Source: Megascapheus bottae
Taxonomy: Eukaryota > Chordata > Mammalia > Rodentia > Geomyidae
Assembly (NCBI GenBank): GCA_024803745.1
Contig: JANJXV010000004.1
Coordinates: 50,663,858 to 50,727,857, forward strand
Reading direction: 5' to 3'
DNA: 64,000 bases
Under the pieces are notes generated by a model. That model saw only the letters and a program-made list of their open reading frames with translations. It was not told where the DNA came from and did no database searches. The translations under genes and the position numbers were made by a program. This document shows, piece after piece, positions 1 to 10,572 of this stretch (its first letter is position 1; every line of letters starts with the position of its first letter).

Positions 1-690
1 ATATAATATATATGACATATAAATACATGTGCATGTTATATAATGAATGTTTATATAATGAATAAATATACATAAATTTATATATTAGATGTATTGGACA
101 TTTCTGTGTATATGCATATTTATAAAATTACATATATTAGAAATGTATGTATATATACATGCAAAATGTATTTATGTGTATGTATGTATACACAGACACA
201 CACACATAGCAACACTTTCAAAAGAGTCAAATTATGCCAAGAGCACCAATGAATCTAGAGGATATAGTGCACATGAAACAAACCAAACATAGTAATACAA
301 AGACAGTGGATTCTTGTTTGAGTATAGAATCTTTAAAATACAATTTAAAAAGCAACACACAGAAGCTGCCGGCCTTATTTATCAGCAAATGGAGAATGGG
401 GAAAATGGTGATTCATTAGCCAAAGTGTACAATGATTTAAATGGGAGAAATAAATGATAAATAATTTAGATGGTAGGTATATTATGTAGCTAGATTCAAT
501 TATACCACATTCTGTCCATACGTAATAGTATCACTTGGTTCCCTGCACATATACGCAATTATAATGACACCAGGTCTGAACTCAAGGCTTCCCATTTGCT
601 AAAAAGGTAATGTAATACTTAAGCCAATCTTCTTCCCACTTGCTAGGGAAGCAACATACCACATAAACCACTCTTCTCACCTCTATTTAT
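1..690. other. AT-rich sequence, no gene seen
   Basis: Very AT-rich with TA/TATG-like low complexity in the first 230 bases and a short CA run near 195-208. The short open frames here have no recognisable domain and follow the low-complexity composition. Nothing else seen. Confidence 0.6.
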
Positions 691-699
691 TTCTCTTTT

Positions 700-815
700 T
701 GGAGGGACAGGATGTTGCTTTATGCCTGAGGCAGCTTGGGTTGTGATTTTCCTATTTATGCTTTCCACATAGAAGATGGCAGGTGTGTGCATGTCACTGT
801 ACGCAGCCATTGGTC
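700..815 (-). mobile_element. Degenerate B1-like SINE
   Basis: Read on the minus strand the stretch has the order of a B1/7SL-derived monomer: a 'ggcatgtgtgcacc'-like head, a degenerate 'gcctgaggcag'-like centre and an end resembling 'agcaacatcctgtc'. It is strongly diverged, so family assignment is moderate at best. Confidence 0.45.
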
Positions 816-909
816 AGGACAGTGTCCTGGCCTATTTTGCTTAAACTGGTCTAGAACCACAATAACTCATCCCTACCACCCAAGTAACTAGGATTAGATT
901 TTTGAGACA

Positions 910-1523
910 ATGAATTTTTTAAAATACACATCCACAATCAACAAGTATTTATTTATTTATTAATAGATAAGAACATTGGAGCCATTTACAAATGTAATCA
1001 ATTTTAAAACAAGGTGGATAAAAATGACTATTCTATTTATTATACCTTCATCTCATTACTTATTTCTCAAGATGTAATATGTATTTAGGAAGTTTGTTAT
1101 TCCAATAATGAATGCAAGTTTGTGATTCTAGTTAGGAATCAGGTTTAATGCAGAAACCACAGTATTTTAGAGAAGTGTGATAGAGTAAAATATACAATAA
1201 TATTTCATTAGATGATTTAAAGATGTATTCACATTTAAAAATCAGTTTGGTAATAGAAAAGCATTATAAAAACACATTATGTATCATGAATACATATTTA
1301 ATTACTCAATCTGTCAATATTCTTTGTGAACAATGATGGAAAAGTAGCTAGTAGCTACAATAGGTATGAACTCTAAGAATTATGCAGCAAAATTGTTATC
1401 AGATTATTGATATTTAGATACAAAATAAAAATAGTAGATGAACAAAAGAAAACTGATGTCGTGTCACTGACAACATGATTTTGTGGAAAACTAACTTCAA
1501 AATCTCAAATGTCAGCTTTTAAA

Positions 1524-1526
<3 letters not shown>
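910..1526. other. Unique AT-rich sequence
   Basis: No repeat family, splice-like exon or reading frame of interest recognised. Confidence 0.5.

Positions 1527-1571
<45 letters not shown>
1527..1571. repeat. (TG)n microsatellite
   Basis: About 22 uninterrupted TG units followed by a G run. It lies just upstream of a minus-strand SINE and may have grown from that SINE's tail. Confidence 0.95.
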
Positions 1572-1574
<3 letters not shown>

Positions 1575-1614
1575 GGGGGGAGGGAAGAGATGTTCTGAAG
1601 GCTTGAAATCAGTG

Positions 1615-1805
1615 TCCCCTGTGCTTTTCTGCTCATGACTAGAGTTCCAGTACTTTAACCACAGCTGTAATTCTAGATTTTTGTGGTTTCTTGGAGATAA
1701 GTCTCATAGACATTCTTGCCTGGTCTGGCTTCAAACCTTGATCCCAAGATGTCAACCTCCTCAGTAGGTAGGATTACAAATATGAACTACTGTTTCCTGG
1801 CTTTA
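1615..1805 (-). mobile_element. Composite B1/ID-type SINE, degraded
   Basis: On the minus strand the left arm is recognisable from the 'aggaggttgacatcttggg'-like stretch (the complement of the 'ctcctgagtagct' block) and the central 'gagactctta...ccaa' block. The right half is badly eroded. It belongs to the same composite family as the clearer copy at 24321-24548. Confidence 0.6.
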
Positions 1806-2474
1806 AACACTCACTATGTTATCTGGGTTCTCTGCAAACAGATGCTATGATATAGTTAGGTGTTCAGGACTTTGATTAAGCCCAAAGGGCTGTGAAAGAT
1901 CTAAGGAGAATGAAACCAGAAGCAAGACAAGATTTTGACTTCAGTCCAAGCAGGGCATGGTGCTTATAAGACATGTTTACAAAGGACAGGCAGAGATAGA
2001 ATGATGGAGAACAGGGAAAAGTAAGTTGAGCAGAAAGTTCTTCAGATTGAGCCTCAGACTGGAAAATGTTTCCGAAACCTGAGTTTGGTTTTCTAAAGCA
2101 AGGATGACCATTAGAGAAGGTCCGTATGGGGTGACATGTCCAGAAACTTGTGTAGTCGTGATCATTTTCTGGGGAAACAGCAGCATGATATTCAGAGGCT
2201 GCCATCTGACTGTGGAGCTAGCTGCTTATCAGCCCCTTTAAAAGGATCTCTGAAAAGTCACCTCTTCATATGTGACACTCACAAAAATGGCAACACCTTC
2301 AGTGTCATATTGAAATGCGATTTAGAGTACTAACATCTGAGGTCTCCTCTCTGATGGCAGTGGGAGATTTATCAACAACCAGACTTGTTTTGAGAAACTG
2401 ATTTTAAATCTCTGTGTGTCAATACTGATTTTAGTAAAAGTGGGTTGTATTTTCCACAATGATAGAGATTATTA

Positions 2475-2680
2475 TTATTTTTTTTGCTTGCCAGTCCTGA
2501 GGCTTGAAGTTGGCTTAGGCACTGTCCTTAGCCACATTTTGTTTAGGCCAGTGCTCTGCCACTTGAGCCACAGCCCCACTTCTGCCTTTTTCTGTGTATA
2601 TGGTACTGAGGAATCAAACTCAGGGCTTTGGGCATGGTAGGCGAGCACTCTACCACTAGGCAACACTTCCAGCTCCTATT
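2475..2680 (-). mobile_element. ID-like dimeric SINE
   Basis: Minus-strand copy of the dimer. The poly(T) near 2478-2485 is the A-tail; the right half carries 'ggctcaagtggcagagc' and the left half 'gcctagtggtagagtgc'. Both halves keep the A-box-like motif of a tRNA-derived promoter. A second T run at 2679-2688 flanks the head. Confidence 0.85.
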
Positions 2681-2732
2681 TTTTTTTAGCAAGAACCAAA
2701 TTTAGTTATATTATGGATGTATATGGAGTCTT

Positions 2733-2785
2733 TTTAAAATATATTTTATTGTAATTAATAGAAGGGTTTCTTATTTTTTAATAAA
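2733..2785 (-). mobile_element. L1 3' terminal fragment
   Basis: The block 'ttttattgtaattaatag' followed by 'aagggttt' matches the 3' terminus of other L1 copies here (24072, 51310), seen in antisense. Only about 50 bp are left. Confidence 0.5.
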
Positions 2786-2807
2786 AATGTTAAAAATGTA
2801 GATTGTA

Positions 2808-3046
2808 TCTGGATTTCAACAGCTCACCCCTATAATGCTAGTGACACAAGAAGCTGAGATCTGGCGATCATAGTTCCAAGACAGCCTGGACAGAAAATTT
2901 CATGAAACTATTTTCTCCACTTGACCAGCAAAAAGGCAGAAATAGGAGATGTGATTCAATTGGTGGAGCACCAATATTGAAAGGAAAAGCTAAAAGAGAG
3001 CAAAGGCCCAGAGTTCAAGCTCTAGCATCAGCGTGCACATGTACAG
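2808..3046 (+). mobile_element. Older composite SINE
   Basis: Plus-strand copy with 'ggatttcaacagctcacccc' at the head, 'agaagctgagatctggcgat' in the centre and 'cccagagttcaagctc' (B-box-like) at the end. A CA-repeat tail follows directly. Confidence 0.65.
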
Positions 3047-3073
3047 ACACACACACACACAAACACACACACA
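3047..3073. repeat. (CA)n tail of SINE
   Basis: Short CA array with one AAAC interruption, directly at the 3' end of the preceding SINE. Confidence 0.85.
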
Positions 3074-3079
3074 GAAGAT

Positions 3080-3758
3080 GGTATAGCTGAAAAATACATA
3101 GAATTGCCAAGTGTTAAATAGCAAATACTAGAAATTGCTAAACGTCAAATGCAATAGTGAGAGCACTCCATCTCACTTCTTTACGCACTCTTCAAATTCT
3201 CCACCAAAGTTCCACAACATGAGATAGCCCATAGGAGAGTAAAGTTGCAAAACCAAGCCTCTATCAATATAGAAGAATCTAATTTCTTTGTCATACTTAT
3301 GAACCCATCTATGCATGCAAAATAGCATCCTTGAATTTCTTCCTGATGAGCAGTTGAAGAGTGGTGATCTGTAATTAGGACAATTCAGGAAGATAGAATT
3401 CTGAGAATTCTGCTCACCTTTTCCATTAACCCTAGAAATAATATTATTCTCTTAATGCTGCCTCTAGATCCAATTCATATGACTCCTAATACAGCAAACT
3501 ATTATTTATTGAGGATTCATATGTCCTTTTTCTATATTGTTACTATTATTAAGATTAGCAGCATAAAATTTTACAGTTTATATGTTATAACATTAAGATA
3601 CAAAAATATTAAATTTCTTGCTGAAAATGAAAAAAACCTGGAAATTAACAGACATTAGATTCAAATCTATGCCTGACTCAATGTTTTACATAATAATCAT
3701 TAATGATTTCTCAATATAAGAATGTATGTAACTCTCTCACCCTCTCTCATTTCTTCCC
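3080..3758. other. Unique sequence, no gene seen
   Basis: AT-rich DNA without a repeat I recognise and without a convincing coding frame. Confidence 0.45.
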
Positions 3759-3759
3759 T

Positions 3760-3930
3760 CTCTTCCTTCCTTCCTCTCACCCTGCCTTATTTGTTTTCTT
3801 CCTTCCTTCCTTCCTTCCTTCCTTCCTTCCTTCCTTCCTTCCTTCCTTCCTTCCTTTCTTCCTCCTTTCCCTACTTCCTTTATTCTTTCCTTTCTTCCTC
3901 TTCTCTTCACTACTTTCCTTCTTTTCTTTT
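3760..3930 (-). repeat. (CCTT)n pyrimidine tract
   Basis: Almost pure C/T over about 170 bases, with an uninterrupted CCTT core at about 3799-3856. It is the expanded 3' tail of the minus-strand SINE that follows. Long open frames rich in Leu, Pro, Ser and Phe arise here only because the tract lacks stop codons. Confidence 0.95.
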
Positions 3931-3933
3931 TTG

Positions 3934-4167
3934 TGTTAGTATTATGACTTGAACCTAGGACCTAGGCATTGTATCTTAGCATTTTTTGGGCAAAGCCAGC
4001 ACTCTATTACTTGAGCCACAGTTATACTTCTGACATTTTACTTGCGAAATGAGGATGAGAGTTTCACAGTCTCACAGACCTGTGTGGATTGTGAATTTGA
4101 ATCCTATGAGCTTAGCCTCTTGAGTAGTTATGAATATAAGTGTGAGTCACCTGAACCCAGCCATTTT
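3934..4167 (-). mobile_element. Composite B1/ID-type SINE
   Basis: In antisense: the right half shows 'ttacttgagccaca' (complement of 'ggctcaagtgg'), then 'gagagtttcacagtctcac' and finally 'ctcttgagtag...gagtcacctgaacccagcc'. Its A-rich tail has become the CCTT tract to its left. Confidence 0.8.
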
Positions 4168-4169
4168 TT

Positions 4170-4605
4170 ACAATAAAATAAGATGATTATCACTTTTTGT
4201 TCACATACAAAATATGAGAATTATGAATTTGTGTGTGTTTTGCTACTTCATGTGTTTACATATTACTTGTTATGGGCTCTTGATCTTTCTATGTCCTATT
4301 TATATTTTAATAACTCTTCCTTGATGCAATATTGACAAGTTTACCCAATGGTGTGCAGGTAACAAAGAGAAAAATGCAACAATGCACACAAAGGAGCACA
4401 TTATCATTATCAACTGACTTTATGAGAAATACCAGTCATGCTGTTGTTCATAGGCCTTATATATATTATCTCTCCAAACATAAGCAATGTACAATAGACA
4501 AGTAACTCCCCAGTCATTCTGAATATGTCTTAGATTCAGCACACTGGCACTGTTCATTAGAGCTTATAAGAACAGATAGGATGGAAATTTTTTTTCTATG
4601 ATGTG
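4170..4605. other. Unique sequence, no gene seen
   Basis: AT-rich. No recognisable repeat or coding frame. Confidence 0.4.
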
Positions 4606-4611
4606 TCACAT

Positions 4612-4820
4612 CAAGAACTGCTAAATAGAGCCCACAGATCATAACTGTAACCCTAGCTCTTCAGGACCCTGAGGTTTGGAGGATTGTCAATTGAAGGTAG
4701 CCTGAAATAATTTCTTTTCTAGACTATATCTCCAAAATAACCACCAAATATCTCAGCTGGAGGTATGTTATAAGTGGAAGAATGCTGACCAACAATGAAG
4801 CTATGACTTCAAACCACACT
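4612..4820 (+). mobile_element. Older composite SINE
   Basis: Plus-strand copy: 'cataactgtaaccctagctc' head, 'aggattgtcaattgaaggta' and 'actatatctccaaaataacc' in the middle, then a degraded right half. It runs into the purine tract that follows. It is related to the copies at 28055 and 37790. Confidence 0.65.
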
Positions 4821-5094
4821 GGAAGGGAGGAAGGAAGGAAGGAAAGAAGGAAGAAAGGAAGGAAGGAAGGAAGGAAGGAAGGAAGGAAGGAAGGAAGGAA
4901 GGGAGGGAGGGAGGGAGGGAGGGAGGGAGGAAGAAGGAGGGATGGAGTGTTGAAGGAAGTAAGGAAGGAAGGAAAGAAGGAAGAAAAACAGAAGGAAGAC
5001 AGGAAGAAAATAGAAAGAAAAGTAAGTAAAAGGAAAGAAGAGGAGAGAAAAAGAGAGGAAAAAAAGAAAGGAAGGGAGGAAGGAACAAGAAAAA
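4821..5094 (+). repeat. (GGAA)n/(GGGA)n purine tract
   Basis: About 270 bases of nearly pure purine, with GGAA then GGGA arrays and imperfect flanks. It is the tail of the preceding plus-strand SINE. Open frames across it (Lys/Arg/Glu/Gly-rich on one strand, Leu/Pro/Ser-rich on the other) are compositional. Confidence 0.95.
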
Positions 5095-5403
5095 TATTCC
5101 AAGGCATCCTATAATTCTGATTGAATCTTATCCCTAGCTTGGGTTTTGTCTCTTTGGTTTGTCTTTCTTCCTTGTTTTAACTTTATTTTTATGCTTAGAA
5201 AAATTTAATCACTTATAATTGTAGAATGGATAGTAGCATTAGGGCATATGTACAATGTGTGATATGATTTATTATGAGCCTTCAATTTTAGTACTCTTTG
5301 TTTCTTTCTTTGTTCACTGTTCCCGTTCGTTCTGTCATTATTTATATCTTTATTTCTGGCTGAATCTTCAGGCTTCGGATCTGTCTAATCTCTCTTTTAT
5401 TGT

Positions 5404-5595
5404 TTTTTTAAAAAAATTTATTTTATTGTTGGGGTGATGTATAGAGGAGTTAGGTAGTGGGCACATTACTTCTTGAATATTGATACCCCTTCCCATGTTT
5501 TTCTCCCATTTCCCCTCCCCCTCCTTCCTTTGTCATAATACCCATAATACCACTACTTCCAGAATCTTCACTGTCAGAGCCTTGGTTATCAAGCC
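5404..5595 (-). mobile_element. L1 3' end, 5'-truncated
   Basis: In antisense: 'aaaaatttattttattgttg' followed by 'ttacttcttgaat' and a C-rich stretch, 'tttcccctcccc'. The same order is found at 16845 and 41870. Only the 3' UTR end is present. Confidence 0.7.
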
Positions 5596-5816
5596 TTTTT
5601 ACTATATGTTGTAACTTTTAAACCCAGTAACCAAACCCATCTTTCCCTGAAACAACCATTTTCCTAGCATTTTTCCTTTCCTAAACTTCATTTCCATTCT
5701 TTTGGGGAAACTATTTGAGAAGGCCAGGGATTGTCTTTGACAGTAATGATGTGTGATAATGTGAACTGCTTCTGTGGGAAGAGAGAGTGAAAAGTAGAGC
5801 ACAACTATAGAGTGCA

Positions 5817-6105
5817 TGCCCACGTTGGGCATCAATTGCGGTGTGGTATTCTCTCCTCTGTACGTCGAAGACAGTGTGTCATTCAGACCAAGTGGAGCAG
5901 CTGTTCTGAGTACATCAGTTGGCCCAGGTCTGGGAGGAATACAGAGGAGCCAGCTTGCTCACTGCTCAGTGGTCTAGAGGAAGAACAGGGTCACTGGGCA
6001 AATGAGACTAATGCACATAGACAACGCGAGTGATAGGAGGCAGAGGCGAGCACTGCCAATACAGCATGTGAGTTTCAGAACTGCAAGAATTACTAAGAAT
6101 CCCAA
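5817..6105 (-). mobile_element. Possible ERV LTR with PBS-like motif
   Basis: On the minus strand a segment with more CpG than its surroundings ends in 'cacaccgca' at 5837. Two bases later comes an 18-base stretch (5834-5817) containing 'gcccaacgtggg'. This resembles the junction between a 5' LTR and a primer-binding site for tRNA-Lys, as used by betaretrovirus-like (ERVK) elements. The right edge is unclear, because a SINE begins at about 6122. No AATAAA signal and no gag frame are evident, so this is at most a relic. The motif is partly palindromic and could be chance. Confidence 0.35.
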
Positions 6106-6121
6106 AGACTCGAAATCTTTT

Positions 6122-6347
6122 CTTTTCTTTTTTGTTGTTGGTCATGAGGCTTGAATTCTGGGCCTAGGAACTGTCACTGAGCTCTTCAGCTCAAGTTTAG
6201 CACTTTACCACTTGAGACACAACAGCACTTCTGGCTTTCTGGTGTTTAATTGGAGTCTCACAGACTTTCATGCCCAGGCTGGCTTTGAACCATGATCCTC
6301 AGATCTCAGCCTCCTGAGTAGCTTGGATCACAGCCCCTGACCCAAAG
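6122..6347 (-). mobile_element. Composite B1/ID-type SINE
   Basis: Near-complete antisense copy. The right half has 'ccacttgagacacaacagca', the middle 'ttggagtctcacagac', and the B1-like left arm 'gatctcagcctcctgagtag'. About 225 bp, the usual length for this family in the window. Confidence 0.85.
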
Positions 6348-6349
6348 GA

Positions 6350-7540
6350 AATCTTTTACCTAAGGGTGCTTCTGTTTCAGTCCTAAAGAACTGTAGTCAT
6401 CTAGGAAGACATAAGTCTGCTAGAGCCCCTCAACAAGACAGATTCTAAACCTATCATGATTCAAAAAAACAAAAAGAGAAAGAACCGTGCTTCTTTTAAA
6501 ATGTATACATTAAGATATATACCTTTCCAACAAGGCAGAGTGCAAATATTTTCATCATGTATTTTCTACACAAATCTCACTTTAGTATAAAGACCAGCAA
6601 AGATGACCTTAAAACATGTTAAAATTGTTACTTCTGGGAGTATTGAATATGCAAAGAGAGGCACAACCCAGACCACAGGTTATGTATGTAATTCATGATC
6701 CCACTTTAAAAAAAAGTTGGTGATAATATTATGTGCTATACTTCAGAGGATGTGGCCCCTTAAATCAATGGTTTATTAAAAGGAATAGAGACTTTGTAAA
6801 ATCTTATGAAATATTCAGCATCTATTACAATTTGAGAGGTGGACATGTTTCAGCTGCCACATCTCTAAAGCAATGCTTTCTTTCTTCTGACTAAACTTGA
6901 TACACGTTTCCTATTATTCTGTAACAATCAGTGTTAAAGTTCAGTGACTAAAACTGATGAGTTCTTCACCTTACTGGTTAGTGGATTTGCCTCTGAAGTT
7001 CTTATTCAAGGTCTTGTGCGGGTAGAAGCAAGACTCACCTGCAGGCTGAGCAGGAGTAAATGTGTGACATGTTCCTCCTCCTCTACCTGGCAAATGAAAC
7101 TAGCTATTGGCTAACATCTCTTCTAGGACACTGGTTATGGTAACTTGTGGACTGGACTTGTGATTTGGGGGCTTTCCACAACCTGACTTTTAGGTTTTAA
7201 GAAGGAGTATCCTGAGAACAGGGAGTCTGAGAAGCTGAGATGGAACTGAGGATTTTGTGACCTAGCCTCCAAGGTGCCCCCAAGCCATCTCTATTGTATT
7301 ATGTCAAGCATCATCAGATTCTGAAACAGCCTGTGCTGAGAGCAAAACTAACTTCCCACTGGCTCCTGGCTATTGCTTTCAAAATCCATGACTCTCTCAC
7401 ACACCCAAAGCACTCCTACTCAAGACCCACATATTTTCATTACTATAGGGCCTTAGCATTAAATTGAGGATTTTGTAGTACATGTAAATCTGTTCAGCTC
7501 TGGGGGAAGTTTCTCAAATGTATTTCCTCTCTAACTAAGA
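6350..7540. other. Unique sequence, no gene seen
   Basis: Somewhat less AT-rich than its surroundings, especially 7000-7450. I recognise no exon, repeat family or RNA gene. Confidence 0.4.
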
Positions 7541-7547
7541 CCTGCCA

Positions 7548-7645
7548 AGTTTGGAGATAAGGTATCTGCCTCACTCATCCCAACCATATAGTGAGGATAT
7601 AAAAATGAGATAAGTGTAATAAATAATTGTATGCAGAATTTAGGG
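7548..7645 (+). mobile_element. Possible MIR SINE fragment
   Basis: The order 'ggtatctgcctcactcatc', 'gtgaggatataaaaatgaga', 'aataaataattg' resembles the 3' half of the ancient MIR element, whose consensus there ends in a 'gaggattaaatgaga'-like block. The call is from memory of the family only. Confidence 0.45.
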
Positions 7646-7885
7646 GAGCTTGGATTGGGAATCAGGCAGTGGTCTGAAGCATTTCTGAATTACTGCTTCG
7701 TGGGCTTCCATTATCTCTTTCGTGTATTTGAACCCTGACTGAACTCCTTGAGAATAATCGTTTCCTGGCTCTGATCTCTGAGATTTCTGCTTCATTTTTA
7801 TAGTTTTATCATGTTGCTTCTTATCCTAGAAGACTTTTACAAATTTTAATTCATGTTTACAACTACTTAAAAACAAATGGCAGAG

Positions 7886-7920
7886 AGGCTGGAGTTTGGC
7901 CTAGAGGTAGAATGCTTGCA
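7886..7920 (+). mobile_element. ID SINE head fragment joined to L1
   Basis: 'ggctggagtttggcctagag' followed by 'gtagaatgcttgca' is the first ~35 bases of the ID-like dimer. It passes straight into antisense L1 ORF2 sequence, with no right half and no A-tail. The join 'cttgca' may be microhomology. Confidence 0.7.
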
Positions 7921-8665
7921 GTTACAGGGTTTTTGTTGGTGGAGATGGGTGTTCAGTTCCAATTTGATGCCCTTGTGGTCTGAGAGAGTTCAGGGAATAA
8001 TTTCAGTGTTTCTGAATCTGCCCAGGTTTGTTTTATGCCCTAAAATGTGGTCTATTTTGGAAAATGTTCCATGTGCTTCTGAAAAAAAAAAGTATATTGT
8101 GTTGTTGCTGGGTGGAATAGTTTGCAGATGTCTGTTAGAATCTAGTTGGTCTCTACAGTTGTTCAATTCTAAGATTTCTCTGTGGAGTTTATGCCTGGTT
8201 GATCTGTCCATAGGTGAGAGTGGTGTGTTAAAGTCACCAATAATCACTGTGTTTTGATCTATGTATGGTTTCAGTGAAAGTAAAGTTTGCTTGATGAAGT
8301 CCGGAGTTCCGGGATTCGGTGTGTAGATATTTAGGATGGTTATGTCCTCCTGGAGGAAAGATCCCTTTGGTAGTATGTAGTAACCTTCTTTGTCTTTTCT
8401 CACTAATTTTAGTTTGAAGTCTATTTTATCTGATATGAGGATGGCAACTCCAGCCTGTTTATGGGGGCCGTTAGCTTGATAAAGTTTATTCCAACCTCTC
8501 ACTTTCAAAAAATGTTTGCTTTTGGGTAAGATGTGTCTCTTGAAGACAGCAGAAAGATGGATCTTGCTTTTTGATCCAACTAGATAGTCTATGTCATTTA
8601 ATTGGAGAGTTAAGTCCATTGATATTGAGGGTCAGGATTGAGAAATATCTATTAGTTCCTGCCAT
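7920..8665 (-). pseudogene. L1 ORF2 endonuclease, truncated
   Basis: ORF2 encodes the L1 endonuclease and reverse transcriptase needed for target-primed reverse transcription. Only the N-terminal ~240 codons, the endonuclease region, are present. The start MAGTNRYFSILTLNINGLNS at 8665 is clear. An in-frame TGA follows at about 8596-8594, and the frame shifts near 8510. The rest reads well in the second frame: RGWNKLYQANGPHKQAGVAI, then GDFNTPLS and SKIDHILGH, which sit where the family keeps catalytic Asp/Asn and His residues. The protein stops near 7990 through another frameshift, and sequence homology ends near 7920. It is certainly non-functional. Confidence 0.88.
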
Positions 8666-8680
8666 TTTTATAAGCTTTCA

Positions 8681-9898
8681 TTAGGGCCTGTGTCTTAATA
8701 GTTCTTGTGGTACTTTGATATGAGTTTTAGGTGCCATTTCTTTCTCTGTATTACATTTGTGTTGATTTTCTATGTGTAGAACATCTTTGAGAATTTTCTG
8801 TAATGTTGGTTTTGTTGCTACATAATGTTGCAGCTTTTCCCTGGAATGGAATGTTTTCATTGTTCCCTCAGTTATGAATGAGAGCTTAGCTGGGTACAGT
8901 ATTCTTGGCTGGTAGTTACTTGACTTCAGGGCATTTCATATATCCTTCCAATCTCTTCTTGCTTGCATGGTGTCTGCTGAGAAATCTGGGGTTATTCTGA
9001 TTTGTTTGCCTTTATAGATGATTGTTTTCTTCTCCCTGGCTATTTTTAGGATCCTTTCTTTGGTCTCTATTGATCCAGTTCAGATTATAATGTGGCAGTG
9101 GGATGTCCTTTTCTGGTCAGGTCTGTTTGGGGTTCTAAAAGCTTCTTGTATCTGGAGGGGCCTGCCCTTCTGGATATTTGGGAAGTTCTCTGAGATGATT
9201 CCCTGAAGTATATTTCCAATACCATTGACCTCTTTCTCCAGACCCTCCTCAATACCAATTAGCCTTAAATTAGGCTTCCTAATTGTATCTTGGACCTCCT
9301 GAAGCATTTTCTCATATTTCCTAGATTTGAATTGACTTTTTTTCTGTTCTTTTTCTATAACAACTAATTTATCTTCAACCCCAGAAATTCTCTTTTCTGC
9401 ATTGTCTAACCTGCTATCAAAGCTTTCTACTTTATTCTTCAACTCCCTTGTGTCTAACTGCTCATTTTTCATGCCTTGCATCTCTTGTTTTAGATCATGT
9501 ATGGATTTCTTTGGCTCCTTGATTTCCATTTGAGTGGTTAGCTCAGCAGCCTTATTCTCTTTGGACATTTGTTGGAGTTTGGTCACCTTTTTGTTTGTGG
9601 ATTCTATGAATTCGTCCATTTTTCTTTGAAAAACCTTTATTATGACCTCCTTTATGGCTTTCCCTTTTTTATATATCACCTTGTTTATGGTTTCCTCTTG
9701 ATTAGCTATGGCTTCCTCCCTTATCTCTTTCTTTATGTTTTCACACTTTTCATTGATGATGTTTATCAGTTGCATTTGTATAGCACTTGGAAGACTCTCC
9801 TCTAGATTTGCCACTGACTGCTCCATTGCCTGTTTATGTTGGGTGGGAGATGCTATTCCTTGATTTGACATTTTTCGTGAGTTTCTTGTTCTGCCCAT
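8681..9898 (-). pseudogene. L1 ORF1 (RNA-binding chaperone), two nonsense codons
   Basis: ORF1p forms trimers that coat L1 RNA. This copy keeps one reading frame from the ATG at 9898 to a TAA at 8683-8681, 406 codons including the stop. It is broken only by TGA codons at 9082-9080 (within what is normally HIIIR, a likely CGA to TGA change) and at 8938-8936. The basic start MGRTRNSRKMS is followed by a Glu/Lys-rich region of about 150 residues consistent with the coiled coil (KVTKLQQMSKENKAAELTTQ, KNKVESFDSRLDNAEKRISG). An RNA-recognition-like part (RKPNLRLIGIEEGLEKEVNG) and the C-terminal domain (YQPRILYPAKLSF) follow. The near-intact frame suggests a fairly recent insertion. Confidence 0.9.
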
Positions 9899-10532
9899 TT
9901 GAAAATGGGAGCAAGATTAATACTAAACAAGATTATAATTTTTCAGATATAACCAACCTAGACCTTTTTAGATGGCTGACAATAGATGTTCGCTCTTTTA
10001 AATTGGTAATATCACTCTCTCTTCCTTTTTGTGCAATTACATACAAATCTAATACAACCACAGATTACCGATTTATGACCAAAACAATAACCCCCTCAAT
10101 CCAATCTCTATTGTATTTAAGTCCCTCTGGACCTAGAGTATAATTAAACACCTAAAAGCACAGCATTGCTCAACAACCATCAAATGTATCCATGCATTAT
10201 AAGAGTTGAAGGATGAACAGGGGACCAGAGATAGAAAAAATAATATGAAAGACAACAAGGGAGATAGGAAAAGAATTCTGCAGGAGTGTAAGATTATTAT
10301 AGTAATGAAGAAAAGGTATCGTGTAAGGATAACTGACCTAAGGTAATAGACAGATAGAATATTTGAGTAGAAAGTTTAGATGAACTTAGATAAAACTTAT
10401 GAAAATAAGAAGAGTAGTAAGAAGAATATATAGAGAAAAGAGGGAGGTAGATATAGGAGATTTCAATGATACAAATTTTTAAAAGAAAAAAGAAACAAAA
10501 CAACAACAAAATAACAGAAAACAGAACACACA

Positions 10533-10572
<40 letters not shown>

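Noticed and set aside
3703..3952. Open frames rich in Leu, Pro, Ser and Phe
   Set aside because: Produced by the CCTT tract; no non-repeat protein sequence.
4724..5114. Frames up to 127 codons on both strands
   Set aside because: Purine tract lacking stop codons on either strand; composition only.
5812..6033. Cys-containing 73-codon frame as an exon
   Set aside because: No clear splice borders or family match; the LTR-like reading explains the junction sequence better, though not proven.
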